NCBI GenBank assembly: GCA_934234185.1
Contig: CAKQHO010000046.1
Span: 1-22,879 of the forward strand
Length of the DNA: 22,879 nt
Source of the DNA: an uncultured Psychrobacillus sp.
GTDB taxonomy: Bacteria > Bacillota > Bacilli > Bacillales_A > Planococcaceae
Direction of reading: 5' to 3'
Part shown: piece by piece, positions 13,872 through 20,974 of the stretch
How the letters are laid out: the number at the start of each line of letters is the position of its first letter
How positions within the stretch are numbered: the stretch's first letter is position 1
Notes under the pieces: model-generated
What the model saw: only the letters and a program-made list of their open reading frames with translations
Database searches by the model: none
What the model was told of the DNA's origin: nothing
Position numbers and translations under genes: made by a program

Positions 13872-14306
13872 ATGGATAACTCATTTTCTTTATTTTTAAA
13901 TACTTTTTTAGATGCTTGGAAAACCTCATCTATAGGGGACTTAAAAGAGTTCATCTCACCAGAATATAATGCAAGAGAAATAACAGACGGAAATATAGTA
14001 GACTTTGGTTATAAAGAATCCATAAATGGTTGGGAGCAGGGCTTTAATTTTGCTAAAGAAAAGAATGCTCAATGGAATATAAAAGTAGAATCAATCCTTC
14101 CTTTAAGAGAAGATGAAACTATGGCTATTCTATTAGCTACTTTGGTTATACAAGGTAAGAGTTTAGAAACAGCAAATTTATTCTTTTATACGTTTAAAAA
14201 GTCTAACAGTGATTGGAAGCTGGTAAGAAGTTATATTGAAGCTGGAGTTAATAAAAACATACTCTATTCATCTAAAAGGGAATTACTCCAATATCAAGGG
14301 CTGTGA
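13872..14306 (+). CDS. Hypothetical protein with possible NTF2-like fold
   Basis: This protein of 144 residues starts at ATG 13872. The frame is open further upstream, but AGGAGG at about 13859 is placed correctly for this start and not for the upstream one. The opening (LNTFLDAWKTSSIGDLKEFISPEY) is the helix-turn-helix start typical of SnoaL/NTF2-like small domains, followed by WNIKVESILPL...AILLATLVIQG...FFYTFKKSNSDWKLVRSYIEAG, which fits the curved sheet ending in a W-K-L-V-R strand. This is a fold guess only. No signal peptide is seen. A weak hairpin follows the stop, then the MarR gene. Confidence 0.62.
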   Translation: MDNSFSLFLNTFLDAWKTSSIGDLKEFISPEYNAREITDGNIVDFGYKESINGWEQGFNFAKEKNAQWNIKVESILPLREDETMAILLATLVIQGKSLETANLFFYTFKKSNSDWKLVRSYIEAGVNKNILYSSKRELLQYQGL

Positions 14307-14338
14307 TCAGCGGCAGGTTAGCTATACAAGGTTAGTGG

Positions 14339-14370
14339 ATTCTCTCATCTATATAGAGAATTATTATTTT
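14339..14370 (+). terminator. Probable terminator before the MarR gene
   Basis: ATTCTCT (14339-14345) / AGAGAAT (14355-14361) with a 9-base loop, followed by TATTATTTTA. Confidence 0.5.
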
Positions 14371-14427
14371 AGAAAAAATATCAGATTAATAAAATATTTA
14401 GATTTAAAATAAAGGGGTGCCGTTAGT

Positions 14428-15093
14428 ATGGAAATAAATAAGAAGAAATCTATTTTCACAAAACTAGATGAAATTAATAATGTTTTAGTTCATCATCACG
14501 AAGAAATCTTCGGTTATAATATAACACCTAAGCAAGCATTGGTATTAGAGTATCTACATAGACATTCAAAATTATCAGTTAATGAATTGGCGAGTAAAAT
14601 GAAACTTACACCAGGAGCTATAAGTCAACTTATAGCTAAATTGGAACAACAGCAATACATTGTCCGTACTATTAACCCAAAGTCTCGTCGTGAAATTATT
14701 GTCACACTAGGAGAAAAAGGGACTAATTTATATCAAGCGTTCGAGAAAATTGATCAGAAAATAGTTGAATGGGAAAATGGCATAAAAAGTGAAATAAGTC
14801 CATTTATTGAAGGAAGTTTTGGTGAAACAACAGATTTCTTCGTTTACTTTGCCACTGATAATGTCGAATTAGATATCGATCCTCTAAAACCTAAAATTTA
14901 TAAAGAGTCTGAGGTAGCACCATTCATCCGTATTACTGTTCCTCGTAAAAAGAGCGATGATGACGTAAAAATTTTAAATGAATTAATTGCTTCTTTAAAA
15001 AGCGAAGATAAATTAAAACAAGGTTCGTTTGCTATGAGTTATATTGATGAAAAAGGTGTCATTTTAGATCATGAATGGCATAAAGATTTCTAA
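14428..15093 (+). CDS. MarR-family transcription regulator with a long C-terminal extension
   Basis: This 221-residue protein is a winged helix regulator. Residues about 1-125 form a MarR domain: HHHEEIFGYNITPKQALVLEYLHRHSKLSVNELASKMKLTPGAISQLIAKLEQQQYIVRTINPKSRREIIVTLGEKG, with recognition helix TPGAISQLIAKLE near 65-77 and the wing at about 84-93. MarR proteins are normally about 140-160 residues; here some 85-95 extra residues follow, containing FVYFATDNVELDIDPLKPKIYKE and a charged tail ending HEWHKDF. The extension may bind a ligand or partner; I do not recognise it. The start is supported by AAAGGGGTG. No obvious target gene adjoins on the same strand, but the 14307-14427 leader could hold an operator. 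Confidence 0.82.
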   Translation: MEINKKKSIFTKLDEINNVLVHHHEEIFGYNITPKQALVLEYLHRHSKLSVNELASKMKLTPGAISQLIAKLEQQQYIVRTINPKSRREIIVTLGEKGTNLYQAFEKIDQKIVEWENGIKSEISPFIEGSFGETTDFFVYFATDNVELDIDPLKPKIYKESEVAPFIRITVPRKKSDDDVKILNELIASLKSEDKLKQGSFAMSYIDEKGVILDHEWHKDF

Positions 15094-15117
15094 TTAAATA
15101 ACTTCGTCAATTAATAG

Positions 15118-15149
15118 GCGCTATCCTGGAATAAGGAAAGTGCTTTTTT
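15118..15149 (+). terminator. Terminator of the MarR gene
   Basis: GCGCTATCC (15118-15126) pairs with GGAAAGTGC (15135-15143) with one mismatch and one G-U; TTTTTT follows. Confidence 0.75.
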
Positions 15150-15276
15150 ATTGGAGTGTAAAATCAGGGAACAAAATTTTTGGGAAGAATGTTAACAAAC
15201 TACGTTTTAGAATACAGAAATCCAATCTTCCGCAATCCAGCGCTTTAGTTTATTTAGGTTAGTTAAATATTCCATT

Positions 15277-15304
15277 AAAAAACGCTCAGATCTGAGCGTT
15301 TTTT
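15277..15304. terminator. Perfect palindromic bidirectional terminator
   Basis: A6-CGCTCAGATCTGAGCG-T6 is a perfect 28-base palindrome. It can end transcription from both sides, including the SDR gene on the - strand. The 15094-15390 gap holds this and the previous terminator only. Confidence 0.85.
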
Positions 15305-15390
15305 CTTGCCGTTTATATTATTAGTTAGCAGGATAAGAATGTGCTAGTTAGAATGTTTAGCATTTTTTAACCATATTGACCTTTTGACTA

Positions 15391-16254
15391 TTAAAATGGT
15401 GTCCCGCCATTAATATGGAGCACCTGTCCGGTAACAAAGGATGATTCTTCTGAAGCAAAGTATACGTATCCAGGAGCGAGGTCACTCGGCTGACCAGGTC
15501 TTCCTAATGGAGTTGCAAATTCTCCTTCTTTTCCAAAGCCTTCTACCTCTTCGGCAGTAAATGAGGCTGGAATTAGTGGCGTCCAAATTGGTCCAGGAGC
15601 CACTGCATTTACACGAATTTTTTGTTCAGTGAGCGATCCTGCTAAAGATCGAGTAAAGGAAAGAATAGCGCCTTTTGTAGATGCATAATCGATCAAGGAT
15701 GGTGCACCTTGGAACGCTGTTATAGAGGTAGTATTGATAATCGCGCTGCCAGGCTTTAAATGATCTAGTGCAGCCTTGGTCAGATGGAACATTCCAAAGA
15801 AGTTGGTTTTGAATGTTCTCTCTAGCTGCTCCGCTGTAATATCCTTAATGGAATCCTGGGTGTGCTGCTCCCCTGCATTATTTACTAATATATCAAGCTT
15901 GCCAAATTCACCAATGACTTTTTCTATTATTTCCTTGCAAAATGCTTCCTCTCCTATATCGCCAGGAATTAAAAGACATCGTTTTCCTTCGTTTTCTATT
16001 AGTTTCTTCGTCTCCTCGGCATCCTCATGCTCATCAAGGTAGGAAATAGCAACGTCTGCTCCTTCCTTGGCGTATGCGAGCGCTACAGCTCTTCCGATTC
16101 CGCTATCGCCACCGGTAATGAGCGCGACCTTATCTGGTAAACGAAGCTTTCCTGCATAGTTTTGAGCAAAATCAGGTCTTGGCTCCATCTCGTTTTCGAA
16201 ACCCGGTTGTCTTTCCTGCATCTGTGCTGGTATATTTTCAGGCTTTTTATCCAT
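15391..16254 (-). CDS. Short-chain dehydrogenase/reductase (SDR), YhxD-like
   Basis: This is a 287-residue NAD(P)-dependent oxidoreductase with a Rossmann fold. The nucleotide motif is TGGDSGIG (47-54), NNAG is at 125-128, and the catalytic triad is S177 with Y190 and K194 (YASTK, 190-194). The N-terminal extension (about 1-40) rich in Pro, Gln and Glu is typical of the SDR group found with Bacillus general-stress and spore genes (YhdF, YhxD). The tail SSFVTGQVLHINGGTPF is the usual substrate-binding end. AAAGGA lies about 10 bases before the ATG. It is one gene, transcribed opposite to the sigma factor; 16255-16481 between them must hold both promoters. Substrate unknown. Confidence 0.9.
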   Translation of the reverse strand: MDKKPENIPAQMQERQPGFENEMEPRPDFAQNYAGKLRLPDKVALITGGDSGIGRAVALAYAKEGADVAISYLDEHEDAEETKKLIENEGKRCLLIPGDIGEEAFCKEIIEKVIGEFGKLDILVNNAGEQHTQDSIKDITAEQLERTFKTNFFGMFHLTKAALDHLKPGSAIINTTSITAFQGAPSLIDYASTKGAILSFTRSLAGSLTEQKIRVNAVAPGPIWTPLIPASFTAEEVEGFGKEGEFATPLGRPGQPSDLAPGYVYFASEESSFVTGQVLHINGGTPF

Positions 16255-16481
16255 GAAACTTCAATCCTTTCGCTGATAAATTGGTTACAACTAATAAATA
16301 CCCTTGTAGACTCGTACAAAACATGTGATTCCAACAGAAAGAAAGTCTACGGGAGGTTTGGTTATATCACTTTTGTAAAGATGTAGCGATAAAAGAATAT
16401 TTGTAAAGGATCATAATGATAATTTACCGAAATATAACACCTTTTCTTAGCTCAGTCGTCTAATAGATAAGGGGGTGTAGC

Positions 16482-17015
16482 ATGGACGATCATTCAAAAC
16501 TTGCTATAACGAATATTTATCATCTTTACTCTGATAATGTGTTCAAGTATATATTCTATATGGTAAATAATTTACACACGGCAGAGGACTTAACGCAAGA
16601 GACATTTATAAAGGTCTTTAGACATTTAGATACTTTTCAATTTCATTCAAGTATTCAAACTTGGGTATATCAAATAGCCAGAAATACAACGCTGGATTAT
16701 TTGAAGCGAAAAAAACTTGTGAGTTTCTTTGAGCCGGACAAAATAGTTCAACTGATAAAAGGGACTGAGCGATCGGTAATAGACACTGTAACACAGACCG
16801 AGGAAAAGGAGCAGTTGTATCTATATCTGCTTACCCTGAAAAAAGAATATCGCGAAGTATTGATATTACGGAAAATTAATGAGCTTTCCGTAAAAGAAAC
16901 AGCTGTTATTCTAAGATGGTCCGAGGATAAAGTGAAGTCCATGTCAGCTAGGGGACTAAAAAAATTAAAGGAAACGTTACAGGAGAAGGAGGAAAGCTGG
17001 AATGAGTCGTTTTGA
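16482..17015 (+). CDS. ECF-type RNA polymerase sigma factor
   Basis: This 177-residue extracytoplasmic-function sigma factor has region 2 (about 14-75) including the polymerase-binding and -10-binding motif DLTQETFIKVF (36-46), then TWVYQIARNTTLDYLKRK. Region 4 follows (about 118-166) with the helix-turn-helix ELSVKETAVILRWSEDKVKSMSARGLKKL. GGGGGTG precedes the ATG. The stop overlaps the next gene by 14 bases, a standard layout for a sigma and its anti-sigma. Just upstream (16457-16460) is CGTC, the usual ECF -10 core, but a proper AAC -35 at a normal distance is not found, so self-regulation is only a possibility. Its regulon cannot be read from this window. Confidence 0.9.
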   Translation: MDDHSKLAITNIYHLYSDNVFKYIFYMVNNLHTAEDLTQETFIKVFRHLDTFQFHSSIQTWVYQIARNTTLDYLKRKKLVSFFEPDKIVQLIKGTERSVIDTVTQTEEKEQLYLYLLTLKKEYREVLILRKINELSVKETAVILRWSEDKVKSMSARGLKKLKETLQEKEESWNESF

Positions 17016-17580
17016 TGAGCTTGATTTCTATTTTGATACTCTTAAACAAGTAGAGCGTTCAGAGGATAAAAAGCAAAAGACGCTCGAAAATGTTCTTCAG
17101 TCCAAGAAAAAAGAGCAAAAAAGAAAACATTCTTTTGCAGGTATCATAACTATCTTAGGTGCTCTTGTTGCCATCATCTTCCTACTCACAACACTAGAAG
17201 ACGAAGAAGATGTTTCAGCTACAGGAATAATAATTCATGTAAAGGAAATTTGGGCAGCTGAATCAATCTCAGCAACCTCATTTAAGGCTTATTCTACCTC
17301 CCCACTAAAAAGTATTGAGCTTGCTGATGAAACCTTCCAGCAAGAATTAGAGAGATTTATGGAGCAGCTGACTCCTTTAGCAGTGGTACCGGACTATCGT
17401 GAGCCTTCTTATGATTTGACAATCCAACAAGTAGAAGGAAGTCCGTTGCAAGTGAAGATTTGGGAAAAAGATGATGAAGTTTTTCTTTACAGCTTTACGG
17501 AAGAGAAATACTATACTAGCAAGCATAAAAGCGCCTCGAATGTTTATCGGATGTTAAACAATATTCCATTTCCTAAATAA
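17002..17580 (+). CDS. Membrane anti-sigma factor candidate
   Basis: This 192-residue single-pass membrane protein has a charged cytosolic N-terminus (about 1-43), one transmembrane helix (44-64, after a Lys/Arg-rich tract that sets the inside) and an outer domain (about 65-192). The call as anti-sigma comes from position: its start overlaps the sigma gene by 14 bases, and a single-pass cytosolic-N-terminal protein is the usual partner. The typical zinc anti-sigma HxxxCxxC motif is absent, and I see no cysteines, so any inhibition of the sigma must use another mechanism. The outer domain is not recognised. Its role as sensor is inference. Confidence 0.75.
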   Translation: MSRFDELDFYFDTLKQVERSEDKKQKTLENVLQSKKKEQKRKHSFAGIITILGALVAIIFLLTTLEDEEDVSATGIIIHVKEIWAAESISATSFKAYSTSPLKSIELADETFQQELERFMEQLTPLAVVPDYREPSYDLTIQQVEGSPLQVKIWEKDDEVFLYSFTEEKYYTSKHKSASNVYRMLNNIPFPK

Positions 17581-17588
17581 TGATAAGT

Positions 17589-17635
17589 CACATTAAACTG
17601 CTTGTGTAAGAACAGAAGGATTAATGTGCTTTATT
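17589..17635 (+). terminator. Probable terminator after the sigma/anti-sigma operon
   Basis: CACATTAA (17589-17596) / TTAATGTG (17621-17628), with an inner CTT-GTGT-AAG stem, followed by CTTTATT. The T-tract is weak. Confidence 0.45.
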
Positions 17636-17673
17636 GTTGAATACATTGATATATTACAAAAGGGGAATCCGAG

Positions 17674-18147
17674 ATGAATATTTACTGTAAAGGCGTTTTT
17701 AAAGAGATGGATTTGGCAATTAACTCTATTATTAAGTTGATAGACATACTGAACGAAGGAGACCTGAATATTAGACCGACTGAAGGAAAATGGTCGATTG
17801 GTGAGTTACTCTCGCACATATCGGTTATATGTAAAGCCGACTTTCTAATTGGAGCAGGAGCTTCAGAGGAGGAGATGGACCAATTCTATGAAGAAGCTGA
17901 GCCAGAGGCGAATCGGAAAGCAATAGCAGATGCCTTGATTTACAATTACTCTTATCTTAAAGAAGGCATAGGAAGATTAAGGGAAGAGGAGCTTTTGCAG
18001 GAAACGACTTCATTTTTTGGAGTGGTTCATTCGCGCTTTGAATGGCTATTGGATACTCAGGCTCACCTTTTTCATCACCGTGGGCAGTTGCACTCAATGA
18101 TGGTTCATATACTTAAGCTAGAGCCGAACGTCCAGTTGTTCGAGTAA
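17674..18147 (+). CDS. DinB-family protein
   Basis: This 157-residue four-helix protein of the DinB superfamily has the metal-binding triad visible as H48 (ELLSHIS), H131 and H135 (HLFHHRGQL, 131-139), and the family WSIGELLSH motif begins at 40. DinB-like proteins bind a divalent metal and many act in thiol-dependent detoxification (bacillithiol or other thiol transferases), while some are DNA-damage inducible; which role this one has is not shown. AAAGGGG precedes the ATG. It lies in its own unit between the sigma operon and PaiB. Confidence 0.85.
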   Translation: MNIYCKGVFKEMDLAINSIIKLIDILNEGDLNIRPTEGKWSIGELLSHISVICKADFLIGAGASEEEMDQFYEEAEPEANRKAIADALIYNYSYLKEGIGRLREEELLQETTSFFGVVHSRFEWLLDTQAHLFHHRGQLHSMMVHILKLEPNVQLFE

Positions 18148-18260
18148 GTTCATTCCTTACGGACGGAGAAAGACTTTATGAAGTTTTGTACTTATCTATA
18201 TAAGGGGAAAGAAGAAACCATATATCATAATGAGGAAAGCGCATAGGGAGGAGGATTAAT

Positions 18261-18875
18261 ATGTACATTCCTAAATTTTTTAAGGTATCAAATATAGAGG
18301 AAATTCAAGTATTCATCCAGCATAATTCTTTTGGCACGTTGGTTACAACAAGAAATGGCAAACCGATTGCCACTCATCTTCCGTTTCAGCTAGTACAAAA
18401 TGGAACAGAAGCCTATTTGACTGGGCATGTTGCTTATGGGAACCCTCAATGGCGCACACTGGGGGACAATGAGGATGTTCTAGTGATGTTCCAAGGACCA
18501 CATGCTTATATTTCTTCCTCATGGTATGGTCATGAAAATGTGCCGACGTGGAACTATCAGGCAGTTCATATATATGGCTCTGCTAGTTTATTAACAAAGG
18601 AGGAAATGGAGCAGGATCTAATCAGTTTGCTACAAAAATACGAGAAGCATCGCGAAAATCCAATTCTTTGGGAGACTCTTACGACTAGTTTGCTAGAAAA
18701 GGAGCTAAAGGGGATTGTTGGTTTTAAGATAAAAATAAAAGAAATGCAAGCTGCCAGCAAGCTAAGTCAAAATCGCAACGAAAGCGACTACCATTCTATT
18801 ATTCAACATTTATATAAAGAAAAAGATATACAATCTAAGGAAATGGCTAAGGTCATGGAAAAACGAATTAATTAA
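18261..18875 (+). CDS. paiB: PaiB-like FMN-binding negative regulator
   Basis: This 204-residue protein of the PaiB family binds a flavin; in B. subtilis PaiB lies next to the acetyltransferase gene paiA and acts as a negative regulator in sporulation and degradative enzyme control. Family motifs are MYIPKFFKVSN at the start, THLPFQL, GNPQW and the highly conserved SSSWYGHENVPTWNY (about 86-100). The C-terminal region has KGIVGFKIKIKEMQAASKLSQNR, also typical. GGAGGAGG at about 18247 sets the ATG. No paiA-like gene adjoins it here, although several GNATs occur elsewhere in the window. The exact target is not known in this organism. Confidence 0.88.
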   Translation: MYIPKFFKVSNIEEIQVFIQHNSFGTLVTTRNGKPIATHLPFQLVQNGTEAYLTGHVAYGNPQWRTLGDNEDVLVMFQGPHAYISSSWYGHENVPTWNYQAVHIYGSASLLTKEEMEQDLISLLQKYEKHRENPILWETLTTSLLEKELKGIVGFKIKIKEMQAASKLSQNRNESDYHSIIQHLYKEKDIQSKEMAKVMEKRIN

Positions 18876-18913
18876 AGGGAGGCTTCCCGGTAACAGTAAG
18901 AAGCGAAATAGAA

Positions 18914-18956
18914 AAAAAGCACATACGATTCAAACTTTAATCGTATGTGCTTTCTT
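18914..18956. terminator. Bidirectional terminator between paiB and MFS gene
   Basis: AGCACATACGAT (18918-18929) / ATCGTATGTGCT (18940-18951): a perfect 12-bp stem with a 10-base loop, flanked by an A-run and TTCTT. It serves both convergent genes. Confidence 0.88.
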
Positions 18957-20240
18957 CTAATTATTCGAGATAGAAATTTTTTTAGCTGCAACTGACCTAC
19001 CTGGTGACTCCTGAGCCAACTGCTTTCTTAATTTTGATACATCCATCCTAATCCAAATAGAAATAACAAATGCAACTGCTATTAGAATACTGAATACATA
19101 AAAGACTGGAATATAGCTATTCGTAGCATCTCTAATTGTTGAAACAATAATCGGTCCAAATATCCCGCCGAGAGACCAGGTAGTTAATAAATACCCATGG
19201 ATGACACCAAGCTGCTTTGTTCCGAATAAGTCACTTGCAAATGCTGGTAGATTTGAAAACCCTCCCCCATAGCAGCTCACCACTAGGAATATAAACAGCT
19301 GGAAGATTATCACGTTTGTTGTAAACGGTAGCGTTAAGAAAGCAAATAGCTGAATAACAAAGAAAATGACAAATACGTTCGAGCGCCCGATATAATCCGA
19401 GGCAGCCGCCCATAGCAGCCTTCCTCCTCCGTTAAACAATCCCATTAAACCAACCATAGTTGCTGCTGATGCTATTGAAAGACCAACAATTTCTTGGGCC
19501 ATCGGTGAAGCAACTGAAATCATCATAAGTCCCGCTGTTACATTAATTAGATGCATAGACCATAGCATCCAAAAATGTTTTGTCTTTATAGCTTCGCGTG
19601 CTGTCATTTGAGCTAGCTCCGTTGTTTTGGAGGGACCATATTTACTAACATTCTCTGCTCCTGGAATATCTCCAGCTTTTGGAGGAGCTATATATAAAGC
19701 TCCGAGAATCATTAAGGTAAAATAACTAATTCCAAGAATAAAATAAGTGGTGGAAATACCAACGGATTCCATTAGACTTGCAGCAATTGGTGCAGTAAGA
19801 AGTGCACCTGATCCAAATCCGAGGACAGCCATACCAGTTGCCAGACCTCTTCGATCAGGAAACCACTTCACTAGTGTAGAAACTGGAGCGATATAGCCAA
19901 TACCCATTCCTAGACCGCTTAACAATCCATATGTAAGCCAGTACAAAACGACTGAATCCATTAAAATAGCAATACCAGCACCGCCTTGCCCCAGCCCAAA
20001 AAGTAGTGCAGCAAGGATAGCTGATTTACGAGGTCCTTGCTTCTCAACAAAGCTACCAAACATAGCTGCAGCAAATCCTGCAAGTCCCATCATAATTGTA
20101 AAAGCGATTGTCACTTGTGAAGCTTCCCAGCCAAGCTCCTCTACTATTGGATTTTTATACACGCTATATGCATAAGCGCCACCAATAGATAGATGAATAG
20201 AAATAGCAGATAATGCGATAAACCAACGATTCTTTTTCAT
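18957..20240 (-). CDS. MFS transporter, OFA (oxalate/formate antiporter-like) family
   Basis: This 427-residue membrane protein has twelve predicted helices. The start MKKNRWFIALSAISIHLSIGGAYAYSVYKNPI is the signature of the OFA group of the major facilitator superfamily, and GLGMGIGYIAPVSTLVKWFPDRRGLATGMAVLGFG at about residues 109-143 is its conserved helix 4-5 region. Such carriers exchange organic anions across the cytoplasmic membrane; members carry oxalate, formate, pyruvate or other substrates, so oxalate should not be assumed. The cytoplasmic tail (about 405-427) is short and basic. AGGGAGA gives the ATG. It is one gene, followed by a shared terminator, and preceded by a long A+T-rich region without genes. 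Confidence 0.88.
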   Translation of the reverse strand: MKKNRWFIALSAISIHLSIGGAYAYSVYKNPIVEELGWEASQVTIAFTIMMGLAGFAAAMFGSFVEKQGPRKSAILAALLFGLGQGGAGIAILMDSVVLYWLTYGLLSGLGMGIGYIAPVSTLVKWFPDRRGLATGMAVLGFGSGALLTAPIAASLMESVGISTTYFILGISYFTLMILGALYIAPPKAGDIPGAENVSKYGPSKTTELAQMTAREAIKTKHFWMLWSMHLINVTAGLMMISVASPMAQEIVGLSIASAATMVGLMGLFNGGGRLLWAAASDYIGRSNVFVIFFVIQLFAFLTLPFTTNVIIFQLFIFLVVSCYGGGFSNLPAFASDLFGTKQLGVIHGYLLTTWSLGGIFGPIIVSTIRDATNSYIPVFYVFSILIAVAFVISIWIRMDVSKLRKQLAQESPGRSVAAKKISISNN

Positions 20241-20700
20241 GAAATTTCTCCCTAAACCCTAAAAAGTATTTTTTCATTCCGTTATTTTCTGTTTTAGTAT
20301 TTTGTGACAAAAAAATGAACGTCCTTGAAATAACTTATCATCGAATTATTATGTGCGCAAGAATAAATATTTTCTTTGAATAATTTATTGATATACCAAT
20401 TTAAACCCACAAGTACATAGGTAATAACCATTATTTCTTATTTTAACAACGTTTTAAGAGTTTTATATTGTGAAAAAAATGATAGTAAGCAAGGTTTTTT
20501 TAGTTTTAAAATCTTTAAAATAAATTTATTCAGATAACTTATATGCTATTTTAAGACAATAAAATACTTATTAACTCAATATAATTCTCTTCCATAGAAA
20601 AGTGTTTTTTTACTCCTTTAAAAAATCCACAATCGCAAGAGCAATTGCTAATGTAATGTCAACTTGTAGATTAGGGAATATTGAGAAATTTGAAAATGCA
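20241..20700. other. A+T-rich gene-free region upstream of the MFS gene
   Basis: These 460 bases hold no convincing ORF, RNA or long repeat. The part next to the MFS gene should hold its promoter, but only a weak TTGTCA -35 candidate (- strand, near 20308) is seen. Homopolymer A and T runs are common. Confidence 0.5.
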
Positions 20701-20729
20701 TTGTATTCAGAAAAATATTATTATATAAT
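20701..20729 (+). promoter_or_regulatory. Promoter of the leader-APH transcript
   Basis: TTGTAT (20701-20706), exactly 17 bases, then consensus TATAAT (20724-20729). Predicted transcription start is near 20736, about 25 bases before the leader ORF. Confidence 0.65.
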
Positions 20730-20761
20730 ATTCATACATGATAACGAAAGGGGTGAGGTGA

Positions 20762-20818
20762 ATGATAACTAAATTCAATAAGTTTGGTCTTTTTCTTCCC
20801 TCACCAATTAGTAAATAG
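20762..20818 (+). CDS. Leader peptide of 18 residues (MITKFNKFGLFLPSPISK)
   Basis: The ORF has ATG at 20762, TAG at 20816-20818 and a strong AAAGGGGTGAGG site just before it. The peptide is basic at the N-terminus, hydrophobic in the middle (GLFL) and has Pro-Ser-Pro near the end. It is too short to be an enzyme; its position between promoter and terminator, upstream of a possible resistance kinase, suggests a ribosome-stalling leader. I do not recognise the peptide from a named leader. Confidence 0.6.
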   Translation: MITKFNKFGLFLPSPISK

Positions 20819-20874
20819 AAACCCCTGTGGACAGAAAAGATCAAGGGGCTTTTCAAATGTATTAGATTAAGATC

Positions 20875-20908
20875 AAGAGAGCCAATTATTTCTTTTGGTT
20901 CTCTTTTT
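20875..20908 (+). terminator. Intrinsic terminator in the leader of the APH gene
   Basis: AAGAGAGCCAA (20875-20885) / TTGGTTCTCTT (20895-20905): 11 bp with one G-U and a 9-base loop, then TTT. It ends 67 bases before the APH start, in the wrong place for a gene end, so it is regulatory. Confidence 0.8.
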
Positions 20909-20974
20909 CATTTGGAAAACTCCCTATAACTTGTTGAATATGAAAAACTATTCACAAGAAGGGAAGTTGTTAGG

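Larger units (their letters stand above)
20736..20974 (+). promoter_or_regulatory. Leader-peptide attenuator controlling the APH-family gene
   Basis: The untranslated leader of about 240 bases holds, in order: a strong ribosome binding site AGGGGTGAGG (20749-20758), an 18-codon ORF, ACCCCT (20821-20826), AGGGG (20844-20848), and an intrinsic terminator (20875-20908). The parts compete. GGTGAGG (20752-20758) pairs with CCTCACC (20799-20805) inside the ORF; AGGGGT (20749-20754) pairs with ACCCCT (20821-20826); CCCCT pairs with AGGGG; and GGCTTTT (20847-20853) can pair with AGAGAGCC (20876-20883), which would break the terminator. This is the general design of antibiotic-induced attenuation in Gram-positives. 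The wiring is inference; the pairings are seen. Confidence 0.6.

Noticed and set aside
16433..16460. ECF-type self-promoter TATAAC ... CGTC before the sigma gene
   Set aside because: The spacer is 18 bases rather than about 16 and the -35 is weak, so it is mentioned under the sigma gene but not called as a feature.
13740..17640. Shared sequence AGAAGGATTAATGT ... TGTTGAA after two genes (near 13750 and 17615) as an interspersed repeat family
   Set aside because: Only two short similar copies are present, each explained by a weak hairpin after a gene; too little to call a repeat family from this window.
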